Positions 17,001 through 25,420 of a stretch of 64,000 bases of DNA are shown here, piece after piece; position 1 is the stretch's first letter; every line of letters begins with the position of its first letter. A program made the translations under genes and the position numbers. A model generated the notes under the pieces. It worked only from the letters and a program-made list of their open reading frames with translations. It ran no database searches and was not told the origin of the DNA. This DNA is from Leeuwenhoekiella polynyae (lineage in GTDB: Bacteria; Bacteroidota; Bacteroidia; Flavobacteriales; Flavobacteriaceae): assembly GCF_042683665.1 (NCBI RefSeq), contig NZ_JBHUOO010000005.1. One strand, 5' to 3'.

Positions 17001-18346
17001 TTCTTTTTAGTTTCAGGTGAGCTGGCAGGTGTGTAGTAATTAGGAGGGAATCCGTTGAGTTTTCGCCATAATTCATACCAAATAGGCACATCTTCCAGAA
17101 GAGCCAGTGTATTTGCTCCGGCTCCTATGCGCAATTCTTCTGGCCAGGGCTGTTCTTCTTCATCAGGAGCAAGTAATACTCGGTATTTTCCGTTAGCACT
17201 AATAAAGCGTTCAATAGCAACTACTTTACCTCCAAAGGTTCCGAAGGAGTTGTAAGGCCATCCGCTAAATACAATAGAAGGCCATCCATCAAATTGAATA
17301 CGTACTTTTTCACCGGGATGAATCAATGGTAAATCTATAGGCTTCACATAGGTTTCTACGGCAATGTCAAAGTTAGATGGCATTATACTTACTAATTGCT
17401 GCCCTTCTTTAAATGTTTCTCCCAGACCACCTATAATGGCTTTATTGATGAAACCATCCTGAGGGGCACGTACATAATAGAGCGCATTACGTATCTCATA
17501 ATTTGTGCGGCTATTCTCTAGTTTGCTTACCGCAGCTTCTGTGTCATATTGAGTAGAAAGCGCCGTAGCTTGATCACTTTGTGCTTTTGAAATTTTATCA
17601 GCGTAGGTAGCTTCGAGACGGTTAAGCTCAATCTTTGCATTTAAAAGTTCATTCCTGCTAGCAAGTAGTTTATTCTCTTGAGAAATTATTTTAGCTTGAC
17701 TTTCCTGAAGTTTCAGTCGCTTTTCTTCAACATCTGTAACTGCTTTTAAACCTTCTTGCTGAAGCGCTAAAGTTCGCTCATACTGACGTTCTGCAATGCG
17801 TAAGTTTGTTTTTGTGGCCTCATAATCTATGCTATCACTTTTAATTTTTAAACCAGCCTGAATACGTTTGTTTTCGGCTTGTTGCAATTTTAAAGTACGC
17901 TCATTTCTTAAAGCTCCTATCTGGTTGCCTAAAGCATTTACTTTGTTCTTATAAGAGGCTACAGAACTTGTCTTTGCCCGTACCTGTTGATCTGTGCGCT
18001 CTATTAGGTTAGGGTCAAAGTACTCGTTTTTGATTTCGGTAATAAATAAGATTGTATCTCCTTTTTTTACAAAATCTCCTTCTCGTACATACCATTTCTC
18101 AACACGCCCGGGAATAGGTGATTGAATGGTTTGCGGTCTTTGCTCAGGAGTCAAGGTCGTTACATATCCAATCCCTGAAATGGTCTGCGTCCAAGGTAAA
18201 AAGAGAATGACGATCAGGATAACTGAAAACACTTTTAAAAAACGGTTGAAGTAGGTGTAGTGCTTTTTATTTAAAACCTTTTTAGAAGCTTTATAGCCCG
18301 AAATATCAACCTTTTCGTTCAGTTTATCGTGTGATATATTAAGCAT
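16997..18346 (-). CDS. HlyD family membrane-fusion (periplasmic adaptor) protein
   Basis: This 449-residue protein has one membrane helix near residues 36-52 (VFSVILIVILFLPWTQTIS). A split lipoyl/barrel-sandwich domain follows (QSPIPGRVEKWYVREGDFVKKGD and later YVRAPQDGFINKAIIGGLGE), interrupted by a long coiled coil (residues ~110-270, rich in Lys, Glu, Gln and Ala). A C-terminal beta-barrel begins near FDIAVETYVKPIDLPLIHPGE. It would bridge the ABC protein and the TolC duct. It starts 5 nt after the ABC gene and overlaps tolC by 4 nt. Confidence 0.9.
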   Translation of the reverse strand: MLNISHDKLNEKVDISGYKASKKVLNKKHYTYFNRFLKVFSVILIVILFLPWTQTISGIGYVTTLTPEQRPQTIQSPIPGRVEKWYVREGDFVKKGDTILFITEIKNEYFDPNLIERTDQQVRAKTSSVASYKNKVNALGNQIGALRNERTLKLQQAENKRIQAGLKIKSDSIDYEATKTNLRIAERQYERTLALQQEGLKAVTDVEEKRLKLQESQAKIISQENKLLASRNELLNAKIELNRLEATYADKISKAQSDQATALSTQYDTEAAVSKLENSRTNYEIRNALYYVRAPQDGFINKAIIGGLGETFKEGQQLVSIMPSNFDIAVETYVKPIDLPLIHPGEKVRIQFDGWPSIVFSGWPYNSFGTFGGKVVAIERFISANGKYRVLLAPDEEEQPWPEELRIGAGANTLALLEDVPIWYELWRKLNGFPPNYYTPASSPETKKK

Positions 18347-18351
18347 AGCTT

Positions 18352-20019
18352 TTAGTTTAAGTTTGAAATTTTACCACCATCTAACCATAATGTGCGTTCG
18401 CAGCAATTTTGCCAAGCCCGGTCTTTACTGGCCACAATTACGGCCCAACTGTTAGACTTGTCAAAAATGAAATTAACGATGCGCTCTTTTTCTTCAGCAG
18501 AAAATTTAGTTAGAGGTTCTTTTAAAATCAGGACTTTGGGCTTGCGTACAATACTGCGCGCCATAACGATTTTATCTGCGATAGTACGAGATAATCGCTG
18601 CGCTTCAGGTTTAATCACAGTGTGAAGCCCTTTAGGCTGTTCTTTGATAAATTCTGAAAGCCCCATGTTTTTAACCGCCCAATCCACGTCTTTTTCAGGT
18701 ACTGTAGGATCGCCAAAAGTAATGTTTTCTAAAATGGTTCCCTCAAATGGTGATTCTTCAGGGAAAGACTGTCCCAATAAAGAACGGTAATGATTCGGGT
18801 TAATCCCTTTAAACGATTTGTTATTGATGTAAAACTCACCGGCTGTAGGTTCAAGGATCCCTGCGATAATCTTTAATAAGGTGCTCTTTCCACTTCCGTT
18901 AGGACCATTGATCAGAAGATGCTCTCCTGGGTTCACAGTAAGCGAAATGTCTTTAAGAATAGTTTTATTGTCTGTTGTATCTACATAGCTGATATCTTTC
19001 AGTTCAAGAGTAAAATTATCTGTATCAGTAAAGGGTTTATCAAGATCTTGAGGCTCTAATTCTTTGTCTACAACCTGACCTACTTTTTCTAATGCAGTAA
19101 GTAAATCATAAAAATTCTCCAGTCCCAGAATCAGTTTTTCAACAGAATTTATAATGAGTAGAATGATGATTTCTGCAGCGACAAACTGACCAATATTCAT
19201 CTGTTGATTGAGTACCAGAATACCACCTATTAATAAAAGACCGGCGGTAACAAGAACTTTAAACCCTATCATTTGCATAAACTGAATACGCAAAATTCTA
19301 AAGTGACTTTCTCGAGAATCAATATAATCACTAACTAGGGCATCATTCTTATTGATGGCAAGACTGGAGCGACCCGAAAGTTTAAAACTCACAAGCGTTC
19401 GCGCAATTTCCTGAATCCAATGTGCGATTTTGTATTTGTATTTGGATTCGCTAAGACTGGTTTGCAGTCCGGTATTTCCTGTAAATTTAAAAACCAGATA
19501 GATCAAAATGATCAGAAGCAATCCATAAAAAATAAAGAATGGATGGTAAAAAGACAGTAAGATCAGTCCAAATACAATTTGTACCAAAGCTGCCGGAAAA
19601 TCAAGAACCAGTTTATATAATCCTTTTTGAATAGTAAGAATATCAAAAAAACGGTTTGCCAATTCTGGTGGGTAGTAATCATTGAGTTCGCTCATTTTTA
19701 TCTTCGGAAAGCGATAGGTGAACTCAAAAGAGGCACGGGTAAATATTTTTTGCTGAATGTTTTCAACGATACGTATCTGCATCAATTGAAGCGCACCAAC
19801 AAAGGCCACTCCTAATGTTACTAAAATAACGAGAATAATCCACGACGTGGTAATCTGTGCTCCCTGAATTAGGTTTACAATCGCCTGAATTCCTAATGGA
19901 AGCGATAAACTCACAATACCGGCAAAAATGGCGTAGTAAAGAATCTGAAGAAAATCTTGTTTTTCTAACTGCAGCAGACGTATAAAACGTTGCCAGGGCG
20001 TTAATGATTTATTATCCAT
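18352..20019 (-). CDS. ABC exporter protein (fused TMD-NBD) with degenerate nucleotide-binding domain
   Basis: This 555-residue protein has an ABC-exporter membrane domain (residues ~20-320, starting near FLQILYYAIFAGIVSLSLPL) followed by an ABC ATPase-like domain. Walker A is intact (GPNGSGKST, Lys378) and the Q-loop Gln is present (SLLGQSFPEESPF). The signature LSGGQ is replaced by LSRTI (476-480). The Walker B Asp is Lys500 (VLILKEP), although the following Glu501 remains. The D-loop reads TKFS, and the H-switch His is Ser531 (VIVASKD). No C39 peptidase domain is present. ATP binding looks possible but normal hydrolysis is doubtful. It heads the HlyD-TolC genes, 6 nt after tetR. The substrate is unknown. 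Confidence 0.88.
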   Translation of the reverse strand: MDNKSLTPWQRFIRLLQLEKQDFLQILYYAIFAGIVSLSLPLGIQAIVNLIQGAQITTSWIILVILVTLGVAFVGALQLMQIRIVENIQQKIFTRASFEFTYRFPKIKMSELNDYYPPELANRFFDILTIQKGLYKLVLDFPAALVQIVFGLILLSFYHPFFIFYGLLLIILIYLVFKFTGNTGLQTSLSESKYKYKIAHWIQEIARTLVSFKLSGRSSLAINKNDALVSDYIDSRESHFRILRIQFMQMIGFKVLVTAGLLLIGGILVLNQQMNIGQFVAAEIIILLIINSVEKLILGLENFYDLLTALEKVGQVVDKELEPQDLDKPFTDTDNFTLELKDISYVDTTDNKTILKDISLTVNPGEHLLINGPNGSGKSTLLKIIAGILEPTAGEFYINNKSFKGINPNHYRSLLGQSFPEESPFEGTILENITFGDPTVPEKDVDWAVKNMGLSEFIKEQPKGLHTVIKPEAQRLSRTIADKIVMARSIVRKPKVLILKEPLTKFSAEEKERIVNFIFDKSNSWAVIVASKDRAWQNCCERTLWLDGGKISNLN

Positions 20020-20025
20020 AAAATT

Positions 20026-20700
20026 CTAGGAGTTTAATAAGTTTGATGTCAGGTGGATGAAATATTGAGAAGGGGAGGTTTTTGCTCCGCAATCTGTCAA
20101 TGAAGTAAAATGATCTTTCAAAAAGTGTTGATGTAATGAACCTGCAAGAATGGTACTTGCAAGACTCGACGGGTAAGGATAACCCTCATTTACATCTGCG
20201 ATCATTTCTTTGAGACGATTAGATAGCCTCTTATAAATCAGAAAATAACCTTCTTTGTTCTCGTCGTCAACTTCTTTAGTGAGATACGATTTAGAATATT
20301 CATTAATCACAATCTTATTTAATGCTACCTCATTAATATGATTAAAGGATTGATCTTCTTCTACTTCACGTGTAAGGATTTCTATTGCTTGATTAAGCTT
20401 GTGTTTAGGATCTTTGATATTTATAGTCGCAAATGCCAGTTGGTATTCTTTCCAACCCCAATACCAATTAGTAAGGTATATTAAGAATTTGTGCTTATTC
20501 TCAAAATACCGGTAAATAGAGCTCTCGTTAGACTGTATATGTTCACCCAGTTTTTTGAATGTAAAATTGTCAAAACCCAACTCATTGATTAATAGAATCC
20601 CGTGTTCTACTATACGTTTACCTAAATCTGAAGACTCAGGATCTTTTAAATAGATGCTTTCATTAATTGAGATCTTCAGGTTTCGAAGTAAATCATTCAT
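20026..20700 (-). CDS. TetR/AcrR family transcriptional regulator
   Basis: This is a ~224-residue regulator with an N-terminal TetR helix-turn-helix: RIVEHGILLINELGFDNFTF, then KKLGEHIQSNESSIYRYFEN and KHKFLIYLTNWYWGW. The C-terminal ligand domain is generic. I chose the ATG at 20700 (MNDLLRNLKI) rather than the in-frame ATG at 20742 because a TACTTTTG promoter element lies between them at 20719-20726. It lies 6 nt upstream of the ABC exporter gene on the same strand and probably controls the export cluster, with an inverted repeat at 20770-20796 as a possible operator. Confidence 0.85.
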   Translation of the reverse strand: MNDLLRNLKISINESIYLKDPESSDLGKRIVEHGILLINELGFDNFTFKKLGEHIQSNESSIYRYFENKHKFLIYLTNWYWGWKEYQLAFATINIKDPKHKLNQAIEILTREVEEDQSFNHINEVALNKIVINEYSKSYLTKEVDDENKEGYFLIYKRLSNRLKEMIADVNEGYPYPSSLASTILAGSLHQHFLKDHFTSLTDCGAKTSPSQYFIHLTSNLLNS

Positions 20701-20718
20701 AAAAAATATATTTATTCG

Positions 20719-20726
20719 CAAAAGTA
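20719..20726 (-). promoter_or_regulatory. -7 promoter element of the tetR-ABC-hlyD-tolC cluster
   Basis: TACTTTTG on the minus strand is an exact TAnnTTTG match 18 nt before the ATG at 20700. It decides the start codon of the regulator. A -33 element is not obvious. Confidence 0.55.
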
Positions 20727-20769
20727 ATAGTAACACTATCAATTTTTAAAATTTTACGATTTTTTTAAG

Positions 20770-20796
20770 CTATATCGTTATAGTTATTTGATATAG
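20770..20796. promoter_or_regulatory. Inverted repeat upstream of tetR, candidate operator
   Basis: CTATATC at 20770-20776 and GATATAG at 20790-20796 form a perfect 7-bp inverted repeat with a 13-bp spacer. It lies 44 bp upstream of the -7 element of the regulator gene, in the 139-bp gap after the ChaN-like gene. TetR proteins bind such dyads, so autoregulation is plausible but unproven. Both arms are AT-rich, so chance is possible. Confidence 0.3.
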
Positions 20797-20839
20797 TTTT
20801 TTATTTATAAATGATAATCGGTTGAAATTGAGTTGCTAA

Positions 20840-21700
20840 TTAGTAGGTGGTTGTCATATCCTCATCAATAACGATTATAAAATCTGCTTGATTTAAATAT
20901 TCTTCTTCAAGATTTTCTAATCTTTTTTGGGAAACGCTGCTAATAGTTGTGTAGTTAAGGTTAGGTTCAGCTTGTTGCAAATACCATAAAATCCCCTCGT
21001 GAAAATCACTATGATAGGAACCGTTGTAGTGAATAAATACGTGATCAGGCTTTCGATTTTTTAGAATAAAATATGCCATTGTCGCATCTTTTAAAGCTTG
21101 GGCCATTACGAGATTTGGAGAGCCGTGATCCCCCATCATTTTTAGGATCTCGCGATAGCGTGGTAATTGCGAATCAAATGGTATGGGTAGAGGGGCAATC
21201 CATTGTTTTTCTTCAGAAGGAAGACTGTCTAAAGCTTCAAAGCCTTGTTTGTAAACCATACTTGCATAACGTCGCGGAACATTCGTCGCGATAAATTTTA
21301 ATTTTTCCGTTTTAGCAAAATCAACAAGCGGTTGATAATCTGTTTTATGATTTATCCAAAGTCGGGCTGTCGAGTCTAATTGTTGGAGGTCTATGTTATC
21401 ATTTAAATAAGCATTGATTTGAGCTTGGTTATCAGCTTCAATCATTTCTGCACCCAGAGTAAGTTTTTGAGTCTCCAACAGATCTTTAGTAACCTCTAAC
21501 TCTAACCAATGAGCGATAGGGTTGTCGTGTATTTCACCAAAAAGAATAACATCTTTTTTATGCTGAAGAGAGTCAAGCATCGTTTGATATGTCACTGAAT
21601 TGCCTGAAGCATCAAACAAGGTGTAAGCTGGCTTATCCTGAGCGATAATCGAAACAGGAAGAAATACAGATGTTATGATAAGCAGAAGATGTTTGAACAT
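20840..21700 (-). CDS. ChaN family (haem-binding uptake, Tiki superfamily) protein
   Basis: This 286-residue protein has a cleavable signal peptide (MFKHLLLIITSVFLPVSIIAQ). ChaN/DUF399 landmarks are KDVILFGEIHDNPIAHWLEL near the start, LTLGAEMIEADNQ, the RLWINHKTDYQPLVDFAK region, IATNVPRRYASMV, and HVFIHYNGSYHSDFHEGIL near the end. ChaN of Campylobacter is an iron-regulated haem-binding lipoprotein. This copy lacks a lipobox Cys and looks periplasmic. The residues GEIHD and HSDFHEG are shared with the wider TraB/Tiki fold. It is transcribed toward the tetR export cluster with a 139-bp gap, so a link is possible but not shown. Confidence 0.82.
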   Translation of the reverse strand: MFKHLLLIITSVFLPVSIIAQDKPAYTLFDASGNSVTYQTMLDSLQHKKDVILFGEIHDNPIAHWLELEVTKDLLETQKLTLGAEMIEADNQAQINAYLNDNIDLQQLDSTARLWINHKTDYQPLVDFAKTEKLKFIATNVPRRYASMVYKQGFEALDSLPSEEKQWIAPLPIPFDSQLPRYREILKMMGDHGSPNLVMAQALKDATMAYFILKNRKPDHVFIHYNGSYHSDFHEGILWYLQQAEPNLNYTTISSVSQKRLENLEEEYLNQADFIIVIDEDMTTTY

Positions 21701-21886
21701 GGCTCAGTTTTAATTCTAAAAATACAACTTTATGTAAAGTGAGAGTATGGGTAACTTAATACAGTTTAGTCGCAAAGGCCATAAATCGAAGCAAGATTTT
21801 AGCTTTACTGAGAGCTGAAATTATCTTGTCTGAATCTCTGTTTAAATCTTAATTTTTTAATTAATCTAAATCGCTGTTGGGTTGCC

Positions 21887-21894
21887 TATCTTTG
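21887..21894 (+). promoter_or_regulatory. -7 promoter element of the DEAD-box helicase gene
   Basis: TATCTTTG matches TAnnTTTG exactly and ends 18 nt before the ATG at 21913, leaving a leader of about a dozen bases. No clear -33 element is seen at the expected distance. Confidence 0.5.
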
Positions 21895-21912
21895 CAACTC
21901 TAAATAGAAACA

Positions 21913-23031
21913 ATGGCACAGAATTTTAAAGAGCTTGGATTAAGTAATGGTTTGATCAAAGGATTGAATGAATTAGGCATCGTAACTCCAACAGCAATAC
22001 AAGCTGAAGTAATTCCTCTTCTACTGGAAAGTAAAACGCATTTGGTAGGACAGGCACAAACCGGTACGGGAAAAACTGCTGCGTATGGATTGCCTATTCT
22101 TGAGCAGGTAAACCCCAAACAAAAAAGCATTCAGGCGTTGATTTTGTGTCCCACTCGTGAATTGAGTCAACAGGTGGCAAAGCAGTTGTTTCGATTTACA
22201 AAATACACTGATAAGATTTTTACAGAAGCCGTGTATGGTGGAGAGAAAATAGATATTCAGATTAAAAATCTGACGCGACCTACGCATATTATCGTGGCAA
22301 CTCCTGGGAGGCTTATTGATCTGCTTAATCGTAAAGCGATAGACCTTTCTCAGGTGGAAACCGTTGTTCTGGACGAAGCTGATGAAATGCTTAGTATGGG
22401 ATTTAAGCAACAACTTGATGAGATTTTAGGATTTGTGCGGGGTGTGGGGAGCAAGTGGTTGTTTTCGGCGACAATGCCTCATGGTATTAAGCAAATTGTA
22501 AATGAGCATATGAATGCTGATGCGCATCGCATTCAGATAAGTAGAGATGTTGTAAATAAGAACATCGATCACAAGTTTTTACAATGCGATGAAACAGAAA
22601 AATTACCCATTTTGCTTGATTTTCTAAAAAGGAAAGGAGGAGAGCGTGGAATTATTTTTTGTAAGACCAAAGCAGCCACAGCAAAATTAGCAAAACAGTT
22701 AGCTGCAAAAAATATTGCTGCGGAAGCTTTACAAGGGGATATGTTGCAGAAAGAGCGTGATAAAGTGATGCGTGCTTTTAAAAATGAAAGTCTTCGGTTA
22801 TTAGTAGCTACAGACATAGCTGCGCGCGGTCTGGATGTTCAAGACCTTACATTTGTAATTCATTACCAGATGCCAGATCAGGAAGAATACTATACACATC
22901 GAAGCGGTAGAACTGCACGTGCCGGTAAAGAAGGGCTTTCACTGGCACTTGTAACTTCAAAAGAACTGCGTATTCTTAGAAATTATGAGAAAGCTTTGGG
23001 AATAGGTTTTGGAGAAATTAAAAGCCGTTAA
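21913..23031 (+). CDS. DEAD-box RNA helicase
   Basis: This 372-residue protein has the complete DEAD-box core: a Q motif (FKELGLSNGLIKGLNELGI with TPTAIQAEVIP), Walker A AQTGTGKT, PTRELSQQ, ATPGRL, DEADEMLSMGF, SAT, IIFCKTKAATAKLA, ATDIAARGLDV and HRSGRTARAG. It ends soon after the helicase core and lacks the basic tail or DbpA RNA-binding domain of larger relatives. It probably acts in ribosome assembly or RNA decay in the cytoplasm. It is a single gene with its own promoter and converges with trxA. Confidence 0.93.
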   Translation: MAQNFKELGLSNGLIKGLNELGIVTPTAIQAEVIPLLLESKTHLVGQAQTGTGKTAAYGLPILEQVNPKQKSIQALILCPTRELSQQVAKQLFRFTKYTDKIFTEAVYGGEKIDIQIKNLTRPTHIIVATPGRLIDLLNRKAIDLSQVETVVLDEADEMLSMGFKQQLDEILGFVRGVGSKWLFSATMPHGIKQIVNEHMNADAHRIQISRDVVNKNIDHKFLQCDETEKLPILLDFLKRKGGERGIIFCKTKAATAKLAKQLAAKNIAAEALQGDMLQKERDKVMRAFKNESLRLLVATDIAARGLDVQDLTFVIHYQMPDQEEYYTHRSGRTARAGKEGLSLALVTSKELRILRNYEKALGIGFGEIKSR

Positions 23032-23036
23032 TTCAA

Positions 23037-23333
23037 TTAATAACTTTCAATAACCTTTTTTAGGTCAGCGCGGGTTAGTACTCCGCTCTGACGCCATACT
23101 TGTTTTCCGTCTTTAAAAAGCATTAAAGTGGGCACACCACGCACTTGAAATTTTTGAGCGAGGGTTTGGTTTTTGTCTACATCTACTTTGATAATTTTTA
23201 CTTTTTCGCCCATATCCTTTTTCACATCCTCAAGAATAGGAGCAAGGGTTTGACATGGACCACACCATGTCGCAAAGAAATCTATTAAAACCGGGATTTC
23301 TGAATCTGTAAGGTTGCCAAAGCTTGTTTTCAT
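23037..23333 (-). CDS. trxA: Thioredoxin
   Basis: This 98-residue protein is a single thioredoxin domain with the active site FFATWCGPCQTLAPIL, the cis-Pro loop RGVPTLMLFKDGKQV and no signal peptide, so it is a cytoplasmic reductant of protein disulfides. The N-terminus is shorter than in E. coli thioredoxin by about ten residues. It converges on the helicase gene with a 5-nt gap. The name trxA is given for the family, and a genome may hold several copies. Confidence 0.88.
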   Translation of the reverse strand: MKTSFGNLTDSEIPVLIDFFATWCGPCQTLAPILEDVKKDMGEKVKIIKVDVDKNQTLAQKFQVRGVPTLMLFKDGKQVWRQSGVLTRADLKKVIESY

Positions 23334-23434
23334 ACTGCAAAACTAGAAGTATTATATCGATTAGGAAAATGCTTTAACTACATCTTAATACTATGCTAAG
23401 ATGTCTTGTTATACGCGTTAAAGGGCGTTAATAC

Positions 23435-23466
23435 TTTGTATAGGGCTTCGCCTGCGTTGTAACTTG
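23435..23466 (+). promoter_or_regulatory. Possible promoter of the SDR gene
   Basis: TTTG at 23435-23438 and TAACTTG at 23460-23466 are 21 nt apart. The second element is one base short of TAnnTTTG. The ATG lies 41 nt further on. Confidence 0.35.
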
Positions 23467-23506
23467 CAAATGAACAAATTAACAGACCACACTTAAAAAA
23501 AATACT

Positions 23507-24154
23507 ATGGAAAAGAATAAAGAAAATGTACTGGTAGCTGGAGCAAACGGTACAACTGGAAAACAAATTGTTTCTTATTTAAAAGAGTCTCAATATTTTA
23601 ATCCTGTTGCTATGGTGCGAAAAGAGGAACAGCAAGAGCAATTTAAAATTCAAGATATAGATACAGTTTTGGGTGATCTGGAAAAAGATCTATCTCACGT
23701 GGTTAAAGATATAGATAAAGTGATTTTTGCCGCTGGTTCTGGCGGTAATACCGGACCAGATAAAACCACAGCTGTAGATCAGGAAGGTGCAAAAAGCCTT
23801 GTAGACGCCGCTAAAAATGCCGGAGTGAAAAAATTTGTAATGCTTAGTTCTATAAATGCGGACAATCCTGAAAGTAGTGATAGTCTGCGCCATTATCTAG
23901 AAGCAAAAAGAAATGCAGATAATTATCTAAAGAAAAGCGGATTGGCTTACACCATTGTACGTCCAGGAACTTTAAAAAACGAAACCGGTACTCGTAAAAT
24001 TGAAGCAGCAATAGACGTAGAACCCGGAAAAATTACAAGAGATGATGTGGCATATACGTTAGTGCACGTTCTTAATGATGATGTTGCTCAAAATGCCGTT
24101 TTTGAAATGATAGAAGGAGACGAGCGAATTGAGGATGCGATCAAAGCATTTTAA
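23507..24154 (+). CDS. Atypical SDR family NAD(P)-binding protein
   Basis: This 215-residue protein has the Rossmann motif VLVAGANGTTGKQIVSYL (GxxGxxG), the acidic VLGDLEKDL segment and VIFAAGSGGNTGPDKTTAVD, then FVMLSSINADNP. This is the pattern of atypical SDR5 or NAD(P)H-binding proteins (NmrA-like, YwnB-like). The YxxxK pair of classical SDRs is not in its usual place, although a Tyr and Lys occur in LRHYLEAKRNAD. The substrate is unknown. It is a single gene with a clear terminator downstream. Confidence 0.82.
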   Translation: MEKNKENVLVAGANGTTGKQIVSYLKESQYFNPVAMVRKEEQQEQFKIQDIDTVLGDLEKDLSHVVKDIDKVIFAAGSGGNTGPDKTTAVDQEGAKSLVDAAKNAGVKKFVMLSSINADNPESSDSLRHYLEAKRNADNYLKKSGLAYTIVRPGTLKNETGTRKIEAAIDVEPGKITRDDVAYTLVHVLNDDVAQNAVFEMIEGDERIEDAIKAF

Positions 24155-24173
24155 AGCAAATATTTTAAAAAAT

Positions 24174-24210
24174 AAAACCCTGTATAGCGAGAGCCTTACA
24201 GGGTTTTGTT
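24174..24210. terminator. Bidirectional terminator between the SDR and beta-barrel genes
   Basis: AAAACCCTGTA pairs perfectly with TACAGGGTTTT around a 12-nt loop. It lies 19 nt after the SDR stop and serves a convergent gene pair. Confidence 0.8.
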
Positions 24211-24291
24211 GTTTTACTCGATAATAACCGAGGTTGAATGCTTTGAGGATTGCTTCAAGGTGGTTTACTTTAAAAAGGTATCTCTAATTAT

Positions 24292-24918
24292 CTAGTTCAG
24301 GTAGAATAAAACCCCAAAGTTGAGACTGCTGCGGCCATTACGAATGGTTTGGCCAACGTCATTTTGATTAAAAACATCAGTAACACCAGACTGAGCGTCA
24401 TATTCAATAAATAAGATGGTGCTTCTATTTATTTCAAATTTATAGCCTACCCCCAGAGAAATACCAAAGTCTGTAGAGCTAAACACCTCTTTAATGTCCA
24501 TATTCAGTTCAGAATCTGTAGCGCTCACTAGAAAGCCTGCATAGGGACCAAAGTGTAAATACCAATTTTTACGTGACCCAAAATGCCAGCTTGCCAGTAG
24601 CGGTAAGGTGACATAATTTAATCGGAAATCTGTGGTAATTCTATTGAAATTTTCGTCTTCGATAAAAGCGTCACTCCAGCCTTTATTATCGTAGATCAAT
24701 TTAGCTTTAATTCCCCAGCTTTCGGAGAAGTAGTATTCTCCGGTTGCAGCTACGTTAAATGAAATACGTGAACTTGTATTGCTCTGCCCATCTGCTGTAG
24801 ATACATTAGCCAGGTTAAGACCTGCATGTAAACCCATTTGAAAATCTCCTTGGCGTTGCGCGTTTATGGTGTAAAGTCCTAAAAAGGTTAGGGAAATAAA
24901 AAGTAAAAATTTATTCAT
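24292..24918 (-). CDS. Outer membrane beta-barrel (porin family, PorT-like) protein
   Basis: This 208-residue protein has a signal peptide (MNKFLLFISLTFLGLYTINAQ). It has alternating hydrophobic strands ending in an aromatic residue, for example FQMGLHAGLNLANVS, WGIKAKLIYDNKGW, NYVTLPLLASWHFGS, WYLHFGPYAGFLVSA and FGISLGVGYKFEI, with a C-terminal SSLNFGVLFYLN. This is the usual 8-stranded OMP_b-brl pattern of Bacteroidetes, where it is very common. The cargo or function is unknown. It diverges from the cstA gene across a long intergenic region. Confidence 0.82.
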   Translation of the reverse strand: MNKFLLFISLTFLGLYTINAQRQGDFQMGLHAGLNLANVSTADGQSNTSSRISFNVAATGEYYFSESWGIKAKLIYDNKGWSDAFIEDENFNRITTDFRLNYVTLPLLASWHFGSRKNWYLHFGPYAGFLVSATDSELNMDIKEVFSSTDFGISLGVGYKFEINRSTILFIEYDAQSGVTDVFNQNDVGQTIRNGRSSLNFGVLFYLN

Positions 24919-25420
24919 TCAAAAAGTGTTAAGATGTGATTTCCAGGCATAATTAATTGTTTGTTATCCCGGGAATTAAAAATTGGTTAAATGATTTTTA
25001 GCAATCGGGAGCTAAAATACTAAAGTTTAGAGGTAGGATTTTATGGTTTTCCGTAATAAATATAACTTTTGACTGTTTGGTAGTACTAAAGTTTTATAAC
25101 AGACTATAAATCAACAAAAAGAAGAGTGTTAAATTTTTAACTTTTTTGTACTTTGGATAAAATGTGATTATAAGTCAAGCAAATAGGAACGATTGACAAA
25201 AGAAGGCAATTCAATTATTAGGGCTTACGTACTCTAGAATACGCAAAGCTTACGATTAAGCCCGAAACCCGTATTGGCTATCCGTTTTATAGACCGTAGA
25301 CTGCTTAGAACAGGAGGACTATTAATTTAAATTAACGAGATTCCCCCCATAATTTTAAATGACTTGTCTTGGCAAGAAACTAAATTTAGATTATTTTATC
25401 CGCTAAAGATTACTCCATTT
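24919..25420. other. Long intergenic region with a structured cstA leader
   Basis: About 500 bases hold no convincing gene. The cstA-side half contains two adjacent hairpins. GGGCTTA at 25221-25227 pairs with TAAGCCC at 25257-25263 and encloses a smaller CGTA/TACG stem. GGCTAT at 25276-25281 pairs with ATAGACC near 25289-25295. The heptamer GCTTACG occurs twice in the first hairpin (25223-25229 and 25248-25254). I do not recognise a known riboswitch class. The left part holds only AT-rich sequence and the promoter region of the beta-barrel gene. Confidence 0.4.

Noticed and set aside
18352..20019. Peptidase-containing bacteriocin exporter
   Set aside because: The N-terminus begins directly with the membrane domain. 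There is no C39 peptidase domain, and no double-glycine leader peptide gene is seen nearby.
22021..22413. A 130-codon open frame on the minus strand
   Set aside because: It runs antisense through the conserved Walker A and DEAD motifs of the helicase gene and looks like a chance frame.
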